Assembly: GCF_001428525.1 (NCBI RefSeq)
Contig: NZ_LMHW01000010.1
Coordinates: 1,071,853 to 1,135,852, forward strand
DNA from: Flavobacterium sp. Root186
GTDB taxonomy: Bacteria > Bacteroidota > Bacteroidia > Flavobacteriales > Flavobacteriaceae
DNA: 64,000 nt
Direction: 5' to 3'
Positions 55,213-64,000 of this stretch are shown here, piece after piece. The position numbers and the translations under genes are program-made. Every line of letters starts with the position of its first letter. The stretch's first letter is position 1. The notes under the pieces are model-generated. The model had not been told where the DNA came from and searched no databases. It saw only the letters and a program-made list of their open reading frames with translations.

Positions 55213-56378
55213 TGAAAATTGTCCTTTTTACGCATCCTTCCTTTACAGGTCATCAAAGTATGCCGCGCTATGCTAATATGCTGCTGAACGGAATGAAAGA
55301 AAGAGGACACGAAGTAGCAGTCTGGAGCCCTAAAGCAAGATTTTATAAACTACCCATAATGAAATCCTTTAAAAAATGGCTGGGCTATTTGGATCAGTAT
55401 TTTGTATTTCCATTAGAAGTAAAACTAAAATTACGCAATTCCTCAAAAGATACCCTTTTTGTGTTTGCAGATCAGGCACTTGGTCCGTGGGTTCCGCTGG
55501 TAAAAAACAGAAAACATGTTGTGCATTGCCATGATTTTTTAGCTTTAAAATCGGCATTGGGAATGATACCGGAAAATCCGGCATCATTTACTGGAAAGCT
55601 GTATCAAATTTATATCAGAAAAGGTTTTTCAAAAGGGAAAAATTTTATTTCAATTTCAAAAAAAACCCGACAAGATTTACACCAACTGCATTTGGGAGAA
55701 ATTGCAAATTCAAAAGTATGTTATAATGGTTTGAGCCGTCCTTTTTTTTCCCTGCCAAGAGAATCCTCGCGAGATTTATTAGAAACAAAGTTCAATATAC
55801 TTTTATCCCAGGGTTATATCATGCACATTGGCGGCAATCAATATTATAAAAATCGTCAGGGTGTTTTGGAGATTTACGAAACCTGGAGAAAGTTATACAA
55901 TACAAAAATCCCCTTGGTTTTGATTGGCGAAAAACCATCAGAAGAATTAACTATCCTGTATAAGAAATCACCTTTTAAAGGCGATATTCATTTCATCACA
56001 AATCTATCAGATGAACATGTTAATAATGCTTATTCCGGAGCAATTTGTTTATTGTTTCCGTCATTAGATGAAGGTTTTGGCTGGCCTATTATTGAAGCAA
56101 TGGCTTCTGGATGTCCGGTAATTACGACCAATAAACCTCCAATGAACGAAGTAGGCGGAATGGCCGCTTTTTATATCGATAAAAAACCAGCAGATCCTGC
56201 ACAGTGGCAGCAATGGAAAGAGGAAGGCGCAAAAACAATCGAAAAAGTGTTGAAATTAAGCAGACTTCAGCAAACTGAAACGACTGAAAGATCTTTTACC
56301 CAGTCGCAAAAATTTACTACAGAATATTTCCTTGATGCTGTCGAAGTTATTTACAAAGAAATTAATCAAATTGTATGA
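55209..56378 (+). CDS. GT4-family glycosyltransferase
   Basis: The start is set at ATG 55209 (389 residues, MMKIVLFTHPSFTGHQSMPR), which overlaps the wzy stop as ATGA. An in-frame extension upstream to 55089 lies fully inside wzy and is not credible. The GT-B motif EGFGWPIIEAMASGCPVITT with the E-x7-E pair is clear, and IMHIGGNQYYKNRQGVLEIY begins the C-terminal domain. It overlaps the next gene by 4 bp. Confidence 0.9.
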   Translation: MMKIVLFTHPSFTGHQSMPRYANMLLNGMKERGHEVAVWSPKARFYKLPIMKSFKKWLGYLDQYFVFPLEVKLKLRNSSKDTLFVFADQALGPWVPLVKNRKHVVHCHDFLALKSALGMIPENPASFTGKLYQIYIRKGFSKGKNFISISKKTRQDLHQLHLGEIANSKVCYNGLSRPFFSLPRESSRDLLETKFNILLSQGYIMHIGGNQYYKNRQGVLEIYETWRKLYNTKIPLVLIGEKPSEELTILYKKSPFKGDIHFITNLSDEHVNNAYSGAICLLFPSLDEGFGWPIIEAMASGCPVITTNKPPMNEVGGMAAFYIDKKPADPAQWQQWKEEGAKTIEKVLKLSRLQQTETTERSFTQSQKFTTEYFLDAVEVIYKEINQIV

Positions 56379-57454
56379 AAGTAATCCATTTTATTGCGGG
56401 AATTGATAAGGGCGGCGGCGGAACTACAGAATATATGCGATTATTAAGCACGGCTTTATCAAAACATATGGAAATAGTGGTGGCAACAAAAAAAACAGCT
56501 CATCCTATAGATATTCCGGGTATTAGAATTAAATTTTTTGAAGGCGGTATTTTGAGATGGTTTGATATGCTTGAAGAGTTTAGAATCTTTTTACTGGCAG
56601 AAAAACCGGATATCGTTCATATCAATGGTATTTGGAGTCCGCAAAACTGGGGTTTTCAAAAAATAGCTCAGGAAGAAGGCATTAAAGTAATCCTGTCTCC
56701 ACACGGAATGTTAGAACCCTGGATAATGGCTCACAATCCCTGGAAGAAAAGAATAGGATTGTTTTTATATCAAAAAAAAGCCATTCAAAGAGTTACATTT
56801 TTACACACAACTGCCGAAATGGAAGCACTAAATATTCAGTATTTAGGATTTAAACCTCCCATTTCCATAATTCCGAATGGTATTGATTTGAACGATATTA
56901 AAGGGATTAAAGAACATTTCGGAACAAAAAAAATGGTATTTATATCCAGAATTCATCCTAAAAAAGGAATTGAATTGCTGCTAGAAGCCTGGCGCCATTG
57001 CAATACTAACGGATGGCTGCTTGAAATTGCAGGAAATGGCGATGAAAATTATATAACACATTTAAGTAGAAGTGCTAAAGACCTAAAAAATGTAAATTTT
57101 GTAGGAGCAAAATATGGTAATGATAAATGGGACTTTTTACGATCTGCCGATGTAATGGTACTGCCAACACATAGTGAAAATTTCGGGATCGTAGTAGCAG
57201 AAGCTCTGGCATTAGGAGTTCCTGTAATAACAACACAAGACACACCTTGGGAAGATTTAGAAATACACGAATGCGGCTGGTGGATAAGTTTATCTGTTTC
57301 AAATCTCGAAAAAATCATTACGCAGGTACTTAATACCGCTGCTGATGAACTGCAAAATATGGGCAGAAAAGGAAGAAAACTTGTAGCAGAAAAATATGAA
57401 ATTAAAGCTGTTGCAAATCAAATGAACGACTTGTATAAAAAAATACTTAATTAA
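56375..57454 (+). CDS. GT4-family glycosyltransferase
   Basis: The 359-residue GT-B enzyme begins MKVIHFIAGIDKGGGGTTEY, has FISRIHPKKGIELLLEAW as donor-side start and ENFGIVVAEALALGVPVITT with the E-x7-E pair. It is typical of exopolysaccharide-locus mannosyl- or galactosyl-type transferases. It begins in a 4-bp overlap with the preceding transferase. Confidence 0.9.
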   Translation: MKVIHFIAGIDKGGGGTTEYMRLLSTALSKHMEIVVATKKTAHPIDIPGIRIKFFEGGILRWFDMLEEFRIFLLAEKPDIVHINGIWSPQNWGFQKIAQEEGIKVILSPHGMLEPWIMAHNPWKKRIGLFLYQKKAIQRVTFLHTTAEMEALNIQYLGFKPPISIIPNGIDLNDIKGIKEHFGTKKMVFISRIHPKKGIELLLEAWRHCNTNGWLLEIAGNGDENYITHLSRSAKDLKNVNFVGAKYGNDKWDFLRSADVMVLPTHSENFGIVVAEALALGVPVITTQDTPWEDLEIHECGWWISLSVSNLEKIITQVLNTAADELQNMGRKGRKLVAEKYEIKAVANQMNDLYKKILN

Positions 57455-57461
57455 TACGATT

Positions 57462-58001
57462 TTGGATTTATCTACTTATAGTCATTCTTTTAGCTTAAAA
57501 AACAAAATTTCAAGATTGATCTGGAATTTTGTACGACTAATTTTCTTTCGCCCGTTTGCCTCCCGGTTATTTAAAACATGGAGAGTTTTGGTGCTAAAAT
57601 GTTTTGGTGCAAAAATAGAATGGTCGGCACATGTGTATGCTTCAGTAAAAGTATGGGCTCCGTGGAATTTAGAATTGGGCAAAAATTCCAGTTTAGGGCC
57701 TCAGGTCGATTGTTATAATCAGGGGAAAATAAGCATTGGTGATAATACCATAATATCACAAAAAGCGTATTTATGTGCCTCTACTCATGATTATACTAAA
57801 AAAGATTTTCCTTTAATATTAAAACCAATCACAATAGGAAACGGCGTATGGATTGCTGCCGATGCTTTTATTGCACCCGGCGTATCGGTAGAAAATTATT
57901 CTGTTGTAGCCGCCCGTTCAGTAGTTATTAAAGATGTTGAGGAAAATTCTATAGTAGGAGGAAATCCTTCCAAATTAATAAAATTTAGAAGCTTTGAATA
58001 A
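57462..58001 (+). CDS. WcaF-like hexapeptide acetyltransferase
   Basis: The 179-residue protein is a left-handed beta-helix acetyltransferase of the WcaF (colanic acid) type: DLSTYSHSFSLKNKISRLIW at the start, WAPWNLELGKNSSLGPQVDC, SIGDNTIISQKAYLCASTHD with the catalytic-type His, and VSVENYSVVAARSVV. It should O-acetylate the sugar chain. The start is a TTG at 57462; no in-frame ATG lies at the right place. It ends in an 8-bp overlap with the next gene. Confidence 0.88.
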   Translation: MDLSTYSHSFSLKNKISRLIWNFVRLIFFRPFASRLFKTWRVLVLKCFGAKIEWSAHVYASVKVWAPWNLELGKNSSLGPQVDCYNQGKISIGDNTIISQKAYLCASTHDYTKKDFPLILKPITIGNGVWIAADAFIAPGVSVENYSVVAARSVVIKDVEENSIVGGNPSKLIKFRSFE

Positions 58002-58815
58002 AATTCCAATTTCCGTAATCGTTTCTGTCAAAAACGAAGCTCAAAATTTACCCTCTTGTATGGATAAATTAAAGCGATTTTCCCAAATAATTGTTGTGGA
58101 TTCAGGCAGTACTGATGATACCATAATTATTGCAAAAGCCATGGGAGCCGAAGTACTGCAATTTCAATGGAATGGTAAATTCCCTAAAAAACGAAATTGG
58201 GCACTGCAGAATGCAAATCTTCTCAACGAATGGATTTTGTTTCTCGATGCCGATGAATTTGTTACCGACGAATTTGTCAACGAAATAGAACATAAAATTC
58301 AAGATCCCGTATATAACGGTTTCACGATACGTTTTGAAAACTATTTTATGGGAAGAAAACTCAAGTATGGATATGGGTTTCAAAAATCGGCACTTTTTAA
58401 GAAATCAAAAGGGGCTTACGAAAAAATCGACGAGGACTTATGGAGCCATTTAGATATGGAAGTACATGAACATCCCATAATCGAAGGCAAAGTAGGCATT
58501 ATCAAAGCAAAAGTTGTGCATAAAGATTTTAAAAATCTGGAGCATTATATAGACAAACACAATGCTTATTCTAGTTGGGAAGCCCAGAGATATTTACAAA
58601 TTAAGAAATCTGAGAACACGCTGTTATCCTTAAATCAAAAAATTAAATACGGACTTCTTAATACAGGATTACTTCCTGCGGTTTATTTTTTTGGAGCTTA
58701 CTTTTTAAAGCTGGGCTTTTTAGATGGAAAAGAAGGATTTTATCTGGCACGTTTTAAGTCACATTACTTTTTTCAAATTCAAACAAAAATTGATTTAATC
58801 AAAAACAAGAATTAA
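57994..58815 (+). CDS. GT2-family glycosyltransferase (WaaE-like)
   Basis: The 273-residue protein is a GT-A GT2 enzyme: [39 protein letters not shown] with the DxD motif, and a late [18 protein letters not shown] motif typical of the WaaE/KdtX group. One hydrophobic segment near 222-240 may contact the membrane. The start is a TTG at 57994 in overlap with the acetyltransferase. Confidence 0.88.
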   Translation: MNKIPISVIVSVKNEAQNLPSCMDKLKRFSQIIVVDSGSTDDTIIIAKAMGAEVLQFQWNGKFPKKRNWALQNANLLNEWILFLDADEFVTDEFVNEIEHKIQDPVYNGFTIRFENYFMGRKLKYGYGFQKSALFKKSKGAYEKIDEDLWSHLDMEVHEHPIIEGKVGIIKAKVVHKDFKNLEHYIDKHNAYSSWEAQRYLQIKKSENTLLSLNQKIKYGLLNTGLLPAVYFFGAYFLKLGFLDGKEGFYLARFKSHYFFQIQTKIDLIKNKN

Positions 58816-58816
58816 T

Positions 58817-59791
58817 ATGAAAAGAATATTGATAACGGGAGGAGCCGGATTTGTAGGTTCACATTTATGTAAAAGATTATTGAACGAAGGAAACGAAGTA
58901 ATCTGTCTGGACAATTACTTTACCGGAACCAAATCGAATATTATTGATTTAATTGATAACCCGTATTTTGAAATGGTGCGTCACGACATAACAGAACCTT
59001 ATTATGCTGAGGTAGATGAGATTTACAATCTGGCTTGTCCGGCATCTCCGGTACATTATCAATACAATCCGATAAAGACCATAAAAACGTCTGTTATGGG
59101 AGCAATTAATGTGTTGGGATTAGCAAAACGCGTCAAAGCCAAAGTGCTGCAGGCCAGCACGAGTGAAGTATACGGTGATCCTCTTGTACATCCTCAAACC
59201 GAAAGCTATTGGGGGCACGTAAACCCAATAGGGATTCGCTCTTGTTATGATGAAGGAAAACGCTGCGCCGAGACTTTATTTATGGATTATCATAATCAAA
59301 ATAAAGTTGCGATTAAAATCATCAGAATTTTTAATACTTATGGGCCAAATATGAATCCGGCAGACGGAAGGGTTGTTTCTAATTTTATTGTTCAGGCTTT
59401 GCAGGGAAAAGATATTACCATTTTTGGAGACGGTTTACAAACCCGTTCGTTTCAATATGTTGATGATTTAGTCGAAGGCATGATTAGAATGATGGCTTCA
59501 GATCGTGATTTTTTAGGTCCGGTAAATCTAGGAAACCCAAATGAATTTACAATGCTTGAACTAGCTGAGGCAATTATTGAATTGACAGGATCAACATCAA
59601 AAATCATTCATCTTGGTTTACCGCAGGATGATCCCAAACAAAGACAGCCGGATATTTCTCTGGCTTATAATAAGCTAAATGGCTGGGAACCGAAAATACA
59701 ATTACGTGAAGGTTTGGTTTCTACCATCAGTTATTTTGACCAATTATTGCTAAATCAGGCAAAGCCTTCGTTTTCACAATTTCCTTATTAA
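58817..59791 (+). CDS. UDP-glucuronate decarboxylase (UDP-xylose synthase)
   Basis: The 324-residue extended SDR enzyme turns UDP-glucuronate, made by Ugd at 44969, into UDP-xylose. It has [39 protein letters not shown], the STSEVYGDP segment and the catalytic Y-x3-K in [32 protein letters not shown] also matches UXS. It begins 1 bp after the preceding stop. Xylose is thus a likely sugar of the repeat unit. Confidence 0.95.
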   Translation: MKRILITGGAGFVGSHLCKRLLNEGNEVICLDNYFTGTKSNIIDLIDNPYFEMVRHDITEPYYAEVDEIYNLACPASPVHYQYNPIKTIKTSVMGAINVLGLAKRVKAKVLQASTSEVYGDPLVHPQTESYWGHVNPIGIRSCYDEGKRCAETLFMDYHNQNKVAIKIIRIFNTYGPNMNPADGRVVSNFIVQALQGKDITIFGDGLQTRSFQYVDDLVEGMIRMMASDRDFLGPVNLGNPNEFTMLELAEAIIELTGSTSKIIHLGLPQDDPKQRQPDISLAYNKLNGWEPKIQLREGLVSTISYFDQLLLNQAKPSFSQFPY

Positions 59792-59945
59792 GGAAACTAA
59801 TGCAGGGATTTTTAAGTTAAAACTTTAGTTTTTAAGGGTTTTAACGACAATTGAGGCGGTTCATCGAGAACTTTTTTTAATAGAAATCTTTTGTTTTAGT
59901 TTTATATGGAAATTATGTAACATTTTTATTTTAAAATATAATTAT

Positions 59946-60692
59946 ATGAAAATTACCATAATTACAGTGTGTTACAATCGTAAAGGCACAATTGAAAAAG
60001 CAATCCAAAGTGTGCTTTCACAAAATTACCATGATATCGAATATATCATTATTGATGGTAATTCTAAAGACGGAACACAAGAGATTATAGAATCTTATAC
60101 AGATAGAATCTCCAAATATATTTCAGAACCTGATAAAGGGATGTACGATGCGATAAACAAAGGGTTTCAATTAGCGACTGGAGATGTAATTGGTTTAATG
60201 CATTCTGATGATGAATTTTATGATAGAAAAGCGATTTCAAGAATTGCGGCTCGTTTTGAATACGACTCCAATATAGAGGGCGTTTACGGCGACGGAATTT
60301 ATGTTTCAAATGATAAAGAAGAACGTTTGATCCGCGATAGAATAGGAGGCGTTTTTAGCCTTAAAAGAGTAAAAAAAGGCTGGCTGCCGCTGCACCCAAC
60401 GGTTTATTTAAAGAAAGCTGTAATTGATAAACATGGCTTATACAATCTTGATTTTAAAATAGCATCAGATACCGAGTTTTTGCTTCGCTATTTGTACAAG
60501 CACAAAATTAATATGAGTTACATCGATGCCTATATCGTGAAAATGAGGATGGGAGGCATGAGTACCAGTTTAAAACGTGCTTTTGAAGTTTTATACGAAG
60601 ATTATAAGATTTATAAATTTCATGGATTGGCCGCAATATTGGTTGTCTTTCTTAAAAAAAGTATCGCTTTGAGGCAGTATATAGTTCATTAA
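59946..60692 (+). CDS. GT2-family glycosyltransferase (WcaA-like)
   Basis: The 248-residue protein has the compact GT2 layout KITIITVCYNRKGTIEKAIQ, IIDGNSKDGTQEII, EPDKGMYDAINKGFQLATGD and LMHSDDEFYD with the metal-binding acidic motif. It is typical of exopolysaccharide loci. It starts 154 bp after the decarboxylase, the longest gap inside the locus, so a new transcript may begin here. Confidence 0.9.
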   Translation: MKITIITVCYNRKGTIEKAIQSVLSQNYHDIEYIIIDGNSKDGTQEIIESYTDRISKYISEPDKGMYDAINKGFQLATGDVIGLMHSDDEFYDRKAISRIAARFEYDSNIEGVYGDGIYVSNDKEERLIRDRIGGVFSLKRVKKGWLPLHPTVYLKKAVIDKHGLYNLDFKIASDTEFLLRYLYKHKINMSYIDAYIVKMRMGGMSTSLKRAFEVLYEDYKIYKFHGLAAILVVFLKKSIALRQYIVH

Positions 60693-60808
60693 TAAAAGGA
60701 TAAATATTGATTCATCAGTATTTTTTTCATCATTGTGAATATACGTCTAAAGCGGGTTTTATTTCAATAGAATTTAGAGTAATTAAAAAAATACTAAAAC
60801 ACACTACG

Positions 60809-61582
60809 ATGAACATGAAGAAAAATTTACTTCCGATATTTTTATTGCTTTTATTGATGCTTCAGTCTTGTACCACAAAAAAAGAAATGCTGTATTTACA
60901 AGATTTAGACAGCTATGCCAATTCAAATTTAATTTATACGTCGACAAAAATACAGCCCAACGATATTTTAAAAATTGAAGTGGGAGATATTAATCCTGTG
61001 GTAGCAGCACCTTTTAATATTAATGTGGGAACAACCGGCGGACAAACATCAGTAGAAATGATGAAGTTAGCTGGTTATTTAGTTACCCCACAGGGAAATA
61101 TCACGATGCCTATTTTAAATGAAGTTAAGGTGGGCGGTTTAACGCCGGCCAATGCAGAGATCAAAATAAAAGAGCGTTTGATTAATGAAGGCTATTTAGT
61201 AAATCCTACCGTTCAGGTTAGAGTACTCAATAATAAATTTACCATTTTGGGTGAAGTAAATTCGCCAGGCGTAATACCTTTTAGCGAAGAATCTATCAGC
61301 CTTCTCGATGCCATAGGACTGGCAAAAGACTTAACCTATTCAGCAGTTCGAAAAGATGTAAAATTGATTAGAGAAGTAGACGGAAAACGTTTAGTTTTTC
61401 ATGTTGACCTGACTACAGCTTCCTGGATGAATAATCCAAATTACAGAATCAGGCAGAATGATGTTATTGTTGTAGAACCCAATAAACTAAAAGCAAATAG
61501 CGGTGGTTTAATCAAAGATCCAATACAAGTATTGGGTATAACAGCTTCCCTTTTAGCGGTCGTTTTACTTATTGCCCAGTAA
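60809..61582 (+). CDS. Wza-like polysaccharide export lipoprotein
   Basis: The start is set at ATG 60809 (257 residues), which puts the lipobox (LLLLLMLQSCTTK) at the right distance. The frame from 60707 would add 34 residues of poor quality. The export domain has PNDILKIEVGDINPV, then an SLBB-type stretch ILGEVNSPGVIPFSEES. A C-terminal hydrophobic helix (VLGITASLLAVVLLIA) could span the outer membrane. It should form the export channel with the kinase encoded next. Confidence 0.9.
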   Translation: MNMKKNLLPIFLLLLLMLQSCTTKKEMLYLQDLDSYANSNLIYTSTKIQPNDILKIEVGDINPVVAAPFNINVGTTGGQTSVEMMKLAGYLVTPQGNITMPILNEVKVGGLTPANAEIKIKERLINEGYLVNPTVQVRVLNNKFTILGEVNSPGVIPFSEESISLLDAIGLAKDLTYSAVRKDVKLIREVDGKRLVFHVDLTTASWMNNPNYRIRQNDVIVVEPNKLKANSGGLIKDPIQVLGITASLLAVVLLIAQ

Positions 61583-61645
61583 TATAGTAAAGAACAGCTT
61601 GAAATTATGTGTTATGAATACTGTTGTATAATTAATTGAATAATT

Positions 61646-63985
61646 ATGGATTTTAAAAAAGAATTTTTAAAGTATCTCAAATATTGGCCCTGGTTCCTGC
61701 TTAGCTTAATTTTATGCGTAGGTGCTGCATTCATTTTTATCAAAGTAGTGCCGCCAACTTATCAAACTTCGGCTTTGATCTTTCTGGATAAAAAACAAGA
61801 AGATAAAACGAAAATAATAACCATTAGCACAGATCAAAAAAGTAACGAAGATAATTTAGATGATGAAATCAGATTGATTACATCTAATGAATTTTTGCTG
61901 GGTGTAGTTAAGAATTTGAATTTAAATGTAAGTTATTTTGAAAAAGTATATGCAATACAAAATAAGTATATAAACGAAGTTCCCTTTATTTTAAAACTTA
62001 CGGTTGCCAAAGATTCGCTGCCGCAAGTTTCGTATGAAATTAAAATAGATAAAGCCGGATTTGTTATCACCAATCCAGATACGGAAAAAATTTATCGAAT
62101 TAAAGGATACGATGGAGATCAGGAAATAAAAGATCTTCCGTTTAAAATTAAATTAGCGGCGAAGGCAAAGAAAAATCCATCCTATTATTTCGAAAGTGAA
62201 TATAAAGTAAGTCTTGAACCAACAGATATTGCATTAAAGAATTTGAAGTCATCGCTAATCGTTCTATCCGATGAAAAATCAAAAGGAACAATAGAATTAA
62301 ATCATATTGGCTCAAGTCCCGTACATTCAAGAAAAATATTAAATGAAATTATCGTTCTACTGGATAAAAGCATTGTGATCAACAAACAGAAAACGTTTAC
62401 CAATACCGTTACTTATTTAAATCAAAGGATAAAAAGTTTCACCAGAGAAAAAGATTCTATAGAAAGTGTAAAAGAAAGATACCTTCAAAACAATGAAATA
62501 GGAGTGATGGACAATTATATTGCCGAAAAAACGGCCGATAGAAGCCAGAAAAATGAAAGTTCCTTACTCAACGAGAAACAAATTTCACTTACCAATTATG
62601 CCATTAACGATATCAGAAAAAGAGATGCCGGCCAGACTTTAGGTACCAATTATAATTTAGAATCGTCTATCGTCAATCAAATGCTGTTAAATTATAATAC
62701 AAAGCTCATGGATAGTGAATTAATCCTGCAGAGAGCACAAAAAAATAATCCGGCCTATATTACTTTAATGACGCAGTTAAGAGTTTCAAAACAAGAAATA
62801 TTGAATTCTTTAGAAGGATATTTAAACTTTTTAAATCAAACTAATATCGCTAATAAATCGGAAGAAACTATTGCCGCTTCAAAAATTAAAAACATACCTA
62901 CACAAGATAAAATATTGGGTAATATCAATAGCAATCTTAGTATGAAAGAAGAAACCTATGTAGCCTTATTGCAAAAAAGAGAAGAAGCTGTTTTGAACGG
63001 TGCAATTTTAGAGTCAAATTTAAAAACCTTAAATGCACCCGAAACGAATTATTCGGCAATTTTTCCACAGCCTAAATCCTTTATGCTTGGCGCATTTTTA
63101 TTTGGTTTACTGCTTCCTTTCGGAATAATATACGTTCGTTTATATCTGGATACCAAAATACATAACGAAGAAGATATTCAAAAAGTAATTACCAATATTC
63201 CTATTCTGGGACATATTCCTAAAATAAATACCAATGAAAAGTTAGAAAACACCGCTACTTCTCATTCTTTAATAGCAGAGGCAACCCGTACTTTGGTTTC
63301 AAACGTACGCTACTTGCTGCACAAAAAAAAGGAAGACAAAGGAAACATAATACTGTTTACTTCGTGTATTCAGGGAGAAGGAAAGTCCTTTTGTGCCTTT
63401 CATAATGCTGTAACCATTAGTAATCTTAATAAAAAAGTATTACTAATTGGTGTCGATTTAAGAAATCCTCAATTGCATGAATATTTTAATATCGATAAAA
63501 ACGTATTAGGTCTCACCAATTATCTGGCTAATAAAAATGATGACTGGAAAGGATTTGTGCAAAAAGACACTAATTATTCTAAAAACCTTGATATTCTGCT
63601 CGCTGGTGAAGTTCCTCCAAATCCCTCCCAATTAATAACCAATTCTAATTTTGAAGGATTAATTGAAGAAGCAAAAGATCTATATGATTTTATAATATTA
63701 GATACGGCTCCGGTACAAATAGTATCAGATACACTCAATTTCAGTCATTTGGCCGATGTTACCGTATTTGTTGTAAAATACGATTATACAGATAAGAGCA
63801 ATTTAGTTCATGTAAATAATTTTATTAAAAAAGACCAATTAAAAAATGTTGGTATTCTTATTAATGCAGTAAATATGAAAACTGCATACGGATATGGATA
63901 TGGCCTCAATTATGGTTATCAGTATCAGGAAACAAAAATAAAGAGACCGTGGTACAAAAGAAATCTTGGAATAAAAGAAGCCTAA
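61646..63985 (+). CDS. Wzc-like chain-length regulator and tyrosine autokinase
   Basis: The 779-residue protein has two membrane helices (about 15-35 and 475-500) flanking a periplasmic coiled-coil region, as in the Wzz/GumC family. The cytoplasmic BY-kinase has Walker A GEGKSFCAFH, Walker A' LIGVDLRNPQ and Walker B FIILDTAPVQ. The tail holds a tyrosine cluster (GYGYGLNYGYQYQE) that is probably autophosphorylated. It sets chain length and energises export with the Wza-like protein. Confidence 0.93.
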   Translation: MDFKKEFLKYLKYWPWFLLSLILCVGAAFIFIKVVPPTYQTSALIFLDKKQEDKTKIITISTDQKSNEDNLDDEIRLITSNEFLLGVVKNLNLNVSYFEKVYAIQNKYINEVPFILKLTVAKDSLPQVSYEIKIDKAGFVITNPDTEKIYRIKGYDGDQEIKDLPFKIKLAAKAKKNPSYYFESEYKVSLEPTDIALKNLKSSLIVLSDEKSKGTIELNHIGSSPVHSRKILNEIIVLLDKSIVINKQKTFTNTVTYLNQRIKSFTREKDSIESVKERYLQNNEIGVMDNYIAEKTADRSQKNESSLLNEKQISLTNYAINDIRKRDAGQTLGTNYNLESSIVNQMLLNYNTKLMDSELILQRAQKNNPAYITLMTQLRVSKQEILNSLEGYLNFLNQTNIANKSEETIAASKIKNIPTQDKILGNINSNLSMKEETYVALLQKREEAVLNGAILESNLKTLNAPETNYSAIFPQPKSFMLGAFLFGLLLPFGIIYVRLYLDTKIHNEEDIQKVITNIPILGHIPKINTNEKLENTATSHSLIAEATRTLVSNVRYLLHKKKEDKGNIILFTSCIQGEGKSFCAFHNAVTISNLNKKVLLIGVDLRNPQLHEYFNIDKNVLGLTNYLANKNDDWKGFVQKDTNYSKNLDILLAGEVPPNPSQLITNSNFEGLIEEAKDLYDFIILDTAPVQIVSDTLNFSHLADVTVFVVKYDYTDKSNLVHVNNFIKKDQLKNVGILINAVNMKTAYGYGYGLNYGYQYQETKIKRPWYKRNLGIKEA

Positions 63986-64000
63986 GTTTATGTTTTTCTC

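Noticed and set aside
60707..60808. 34-residue extension of the Wza-like lipoprotein
   Set aside because: It would place the lipobox far from the N-terminus. The ATG at 60809 gives a proper signal peptide.

Overview
The window looks like the chromosome of a Flavobacterium-type member of the Bacteroidota. It is strongly AT-rich. Several promoters carry the Bacteroidota -7 box TAnnTTTG. There is a type IX secretion (T9SS) sorting domain, an UpxY-type antiterminator, and dispersed palindromic intergenic repeats of the kind common in this group. No phage, plasmid, insertion sequence with a transposase, or CRISPR array was seen.

Region 1 (1-8.8 kb, minus strand) is a nitrate/nitrite assimilation block: the start of an outer-membrane porin-like protein, a NarK-type transporter, a NarL-type response regulator, a sensor kinase with a PilJ/NarX-like N-terminal sensor segment, a DUF4202 protein, and the NADH nitrite reductase NirD and NirB. 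The palindrome TACGTA recurs eight times in the gaps of this block and suggests a shared operator.

Region 2 (9-24.7 kb) is mostly housekeeping and stress genes: two META-domain lipoproteins, a DUF2130 protein with a nuclease-like core, LysR and AraC regulators, a methyltransferase, two separate quinone-oxidoreductase plus ABM-monooxygenase modules, an aldo/keto reductase, an NlpC/P60 peptidase, a thiolase, a Ser-Pro-Arg tRNA cluster with degenerate tRNA copies, and a YheT-like hydrolase. The gaps hold several families of inverted repeats.

Region 3 (24.7-34.9 kb, minus strand) is a compact three-gene secondary-metabolite operon. A hybrid A-PCP-KS-AT-ACP protein is followed by a C-A-PCP-TE protein and a Sfp-type phosphopantetheinyl transferase. 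Both adenylation domains carry glycine-like specificity codes and the PKS module has no reductive domains. The predicted intermediate is a beta-keto-acyl-aminoacyl thioester that could be released as a 3-acyl tetramic acid. This is the most interesting system in the window.

Region 4 (35.7-39.2 kb, plus strand) is a three-gene operon of secreted proteins: a T9SS-sorted protein, a virion/adhesin-like protein and a large beta-helix protein. It is separated from the divergent biosynthetic operon by about 0.9 kb of AT-rich DNA.

Region 5 (39.7-64 kb) is an exopolysaccharide/capsule locus. Two small XRE regulators and a divergent UpxY/NusG-like antiterminator precede a long, tightly packed plus-strand gene run. 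It encodes GDP-fucose synthesis (ManC, Gmd, Fcl), UDP-glucuronate and UDP-xylose synthesis (Ugd, UXS), a Wzx-like flippase, a Wzy-like polymerase, about ten glycosyltransferases, an acetyltransferase, a Wza-like export lipoprotein and a Wzc-like chain-length tyrosine kinase. The initiating sugar-phosphate transferase is not in the window and may lie beyond 64 kb.
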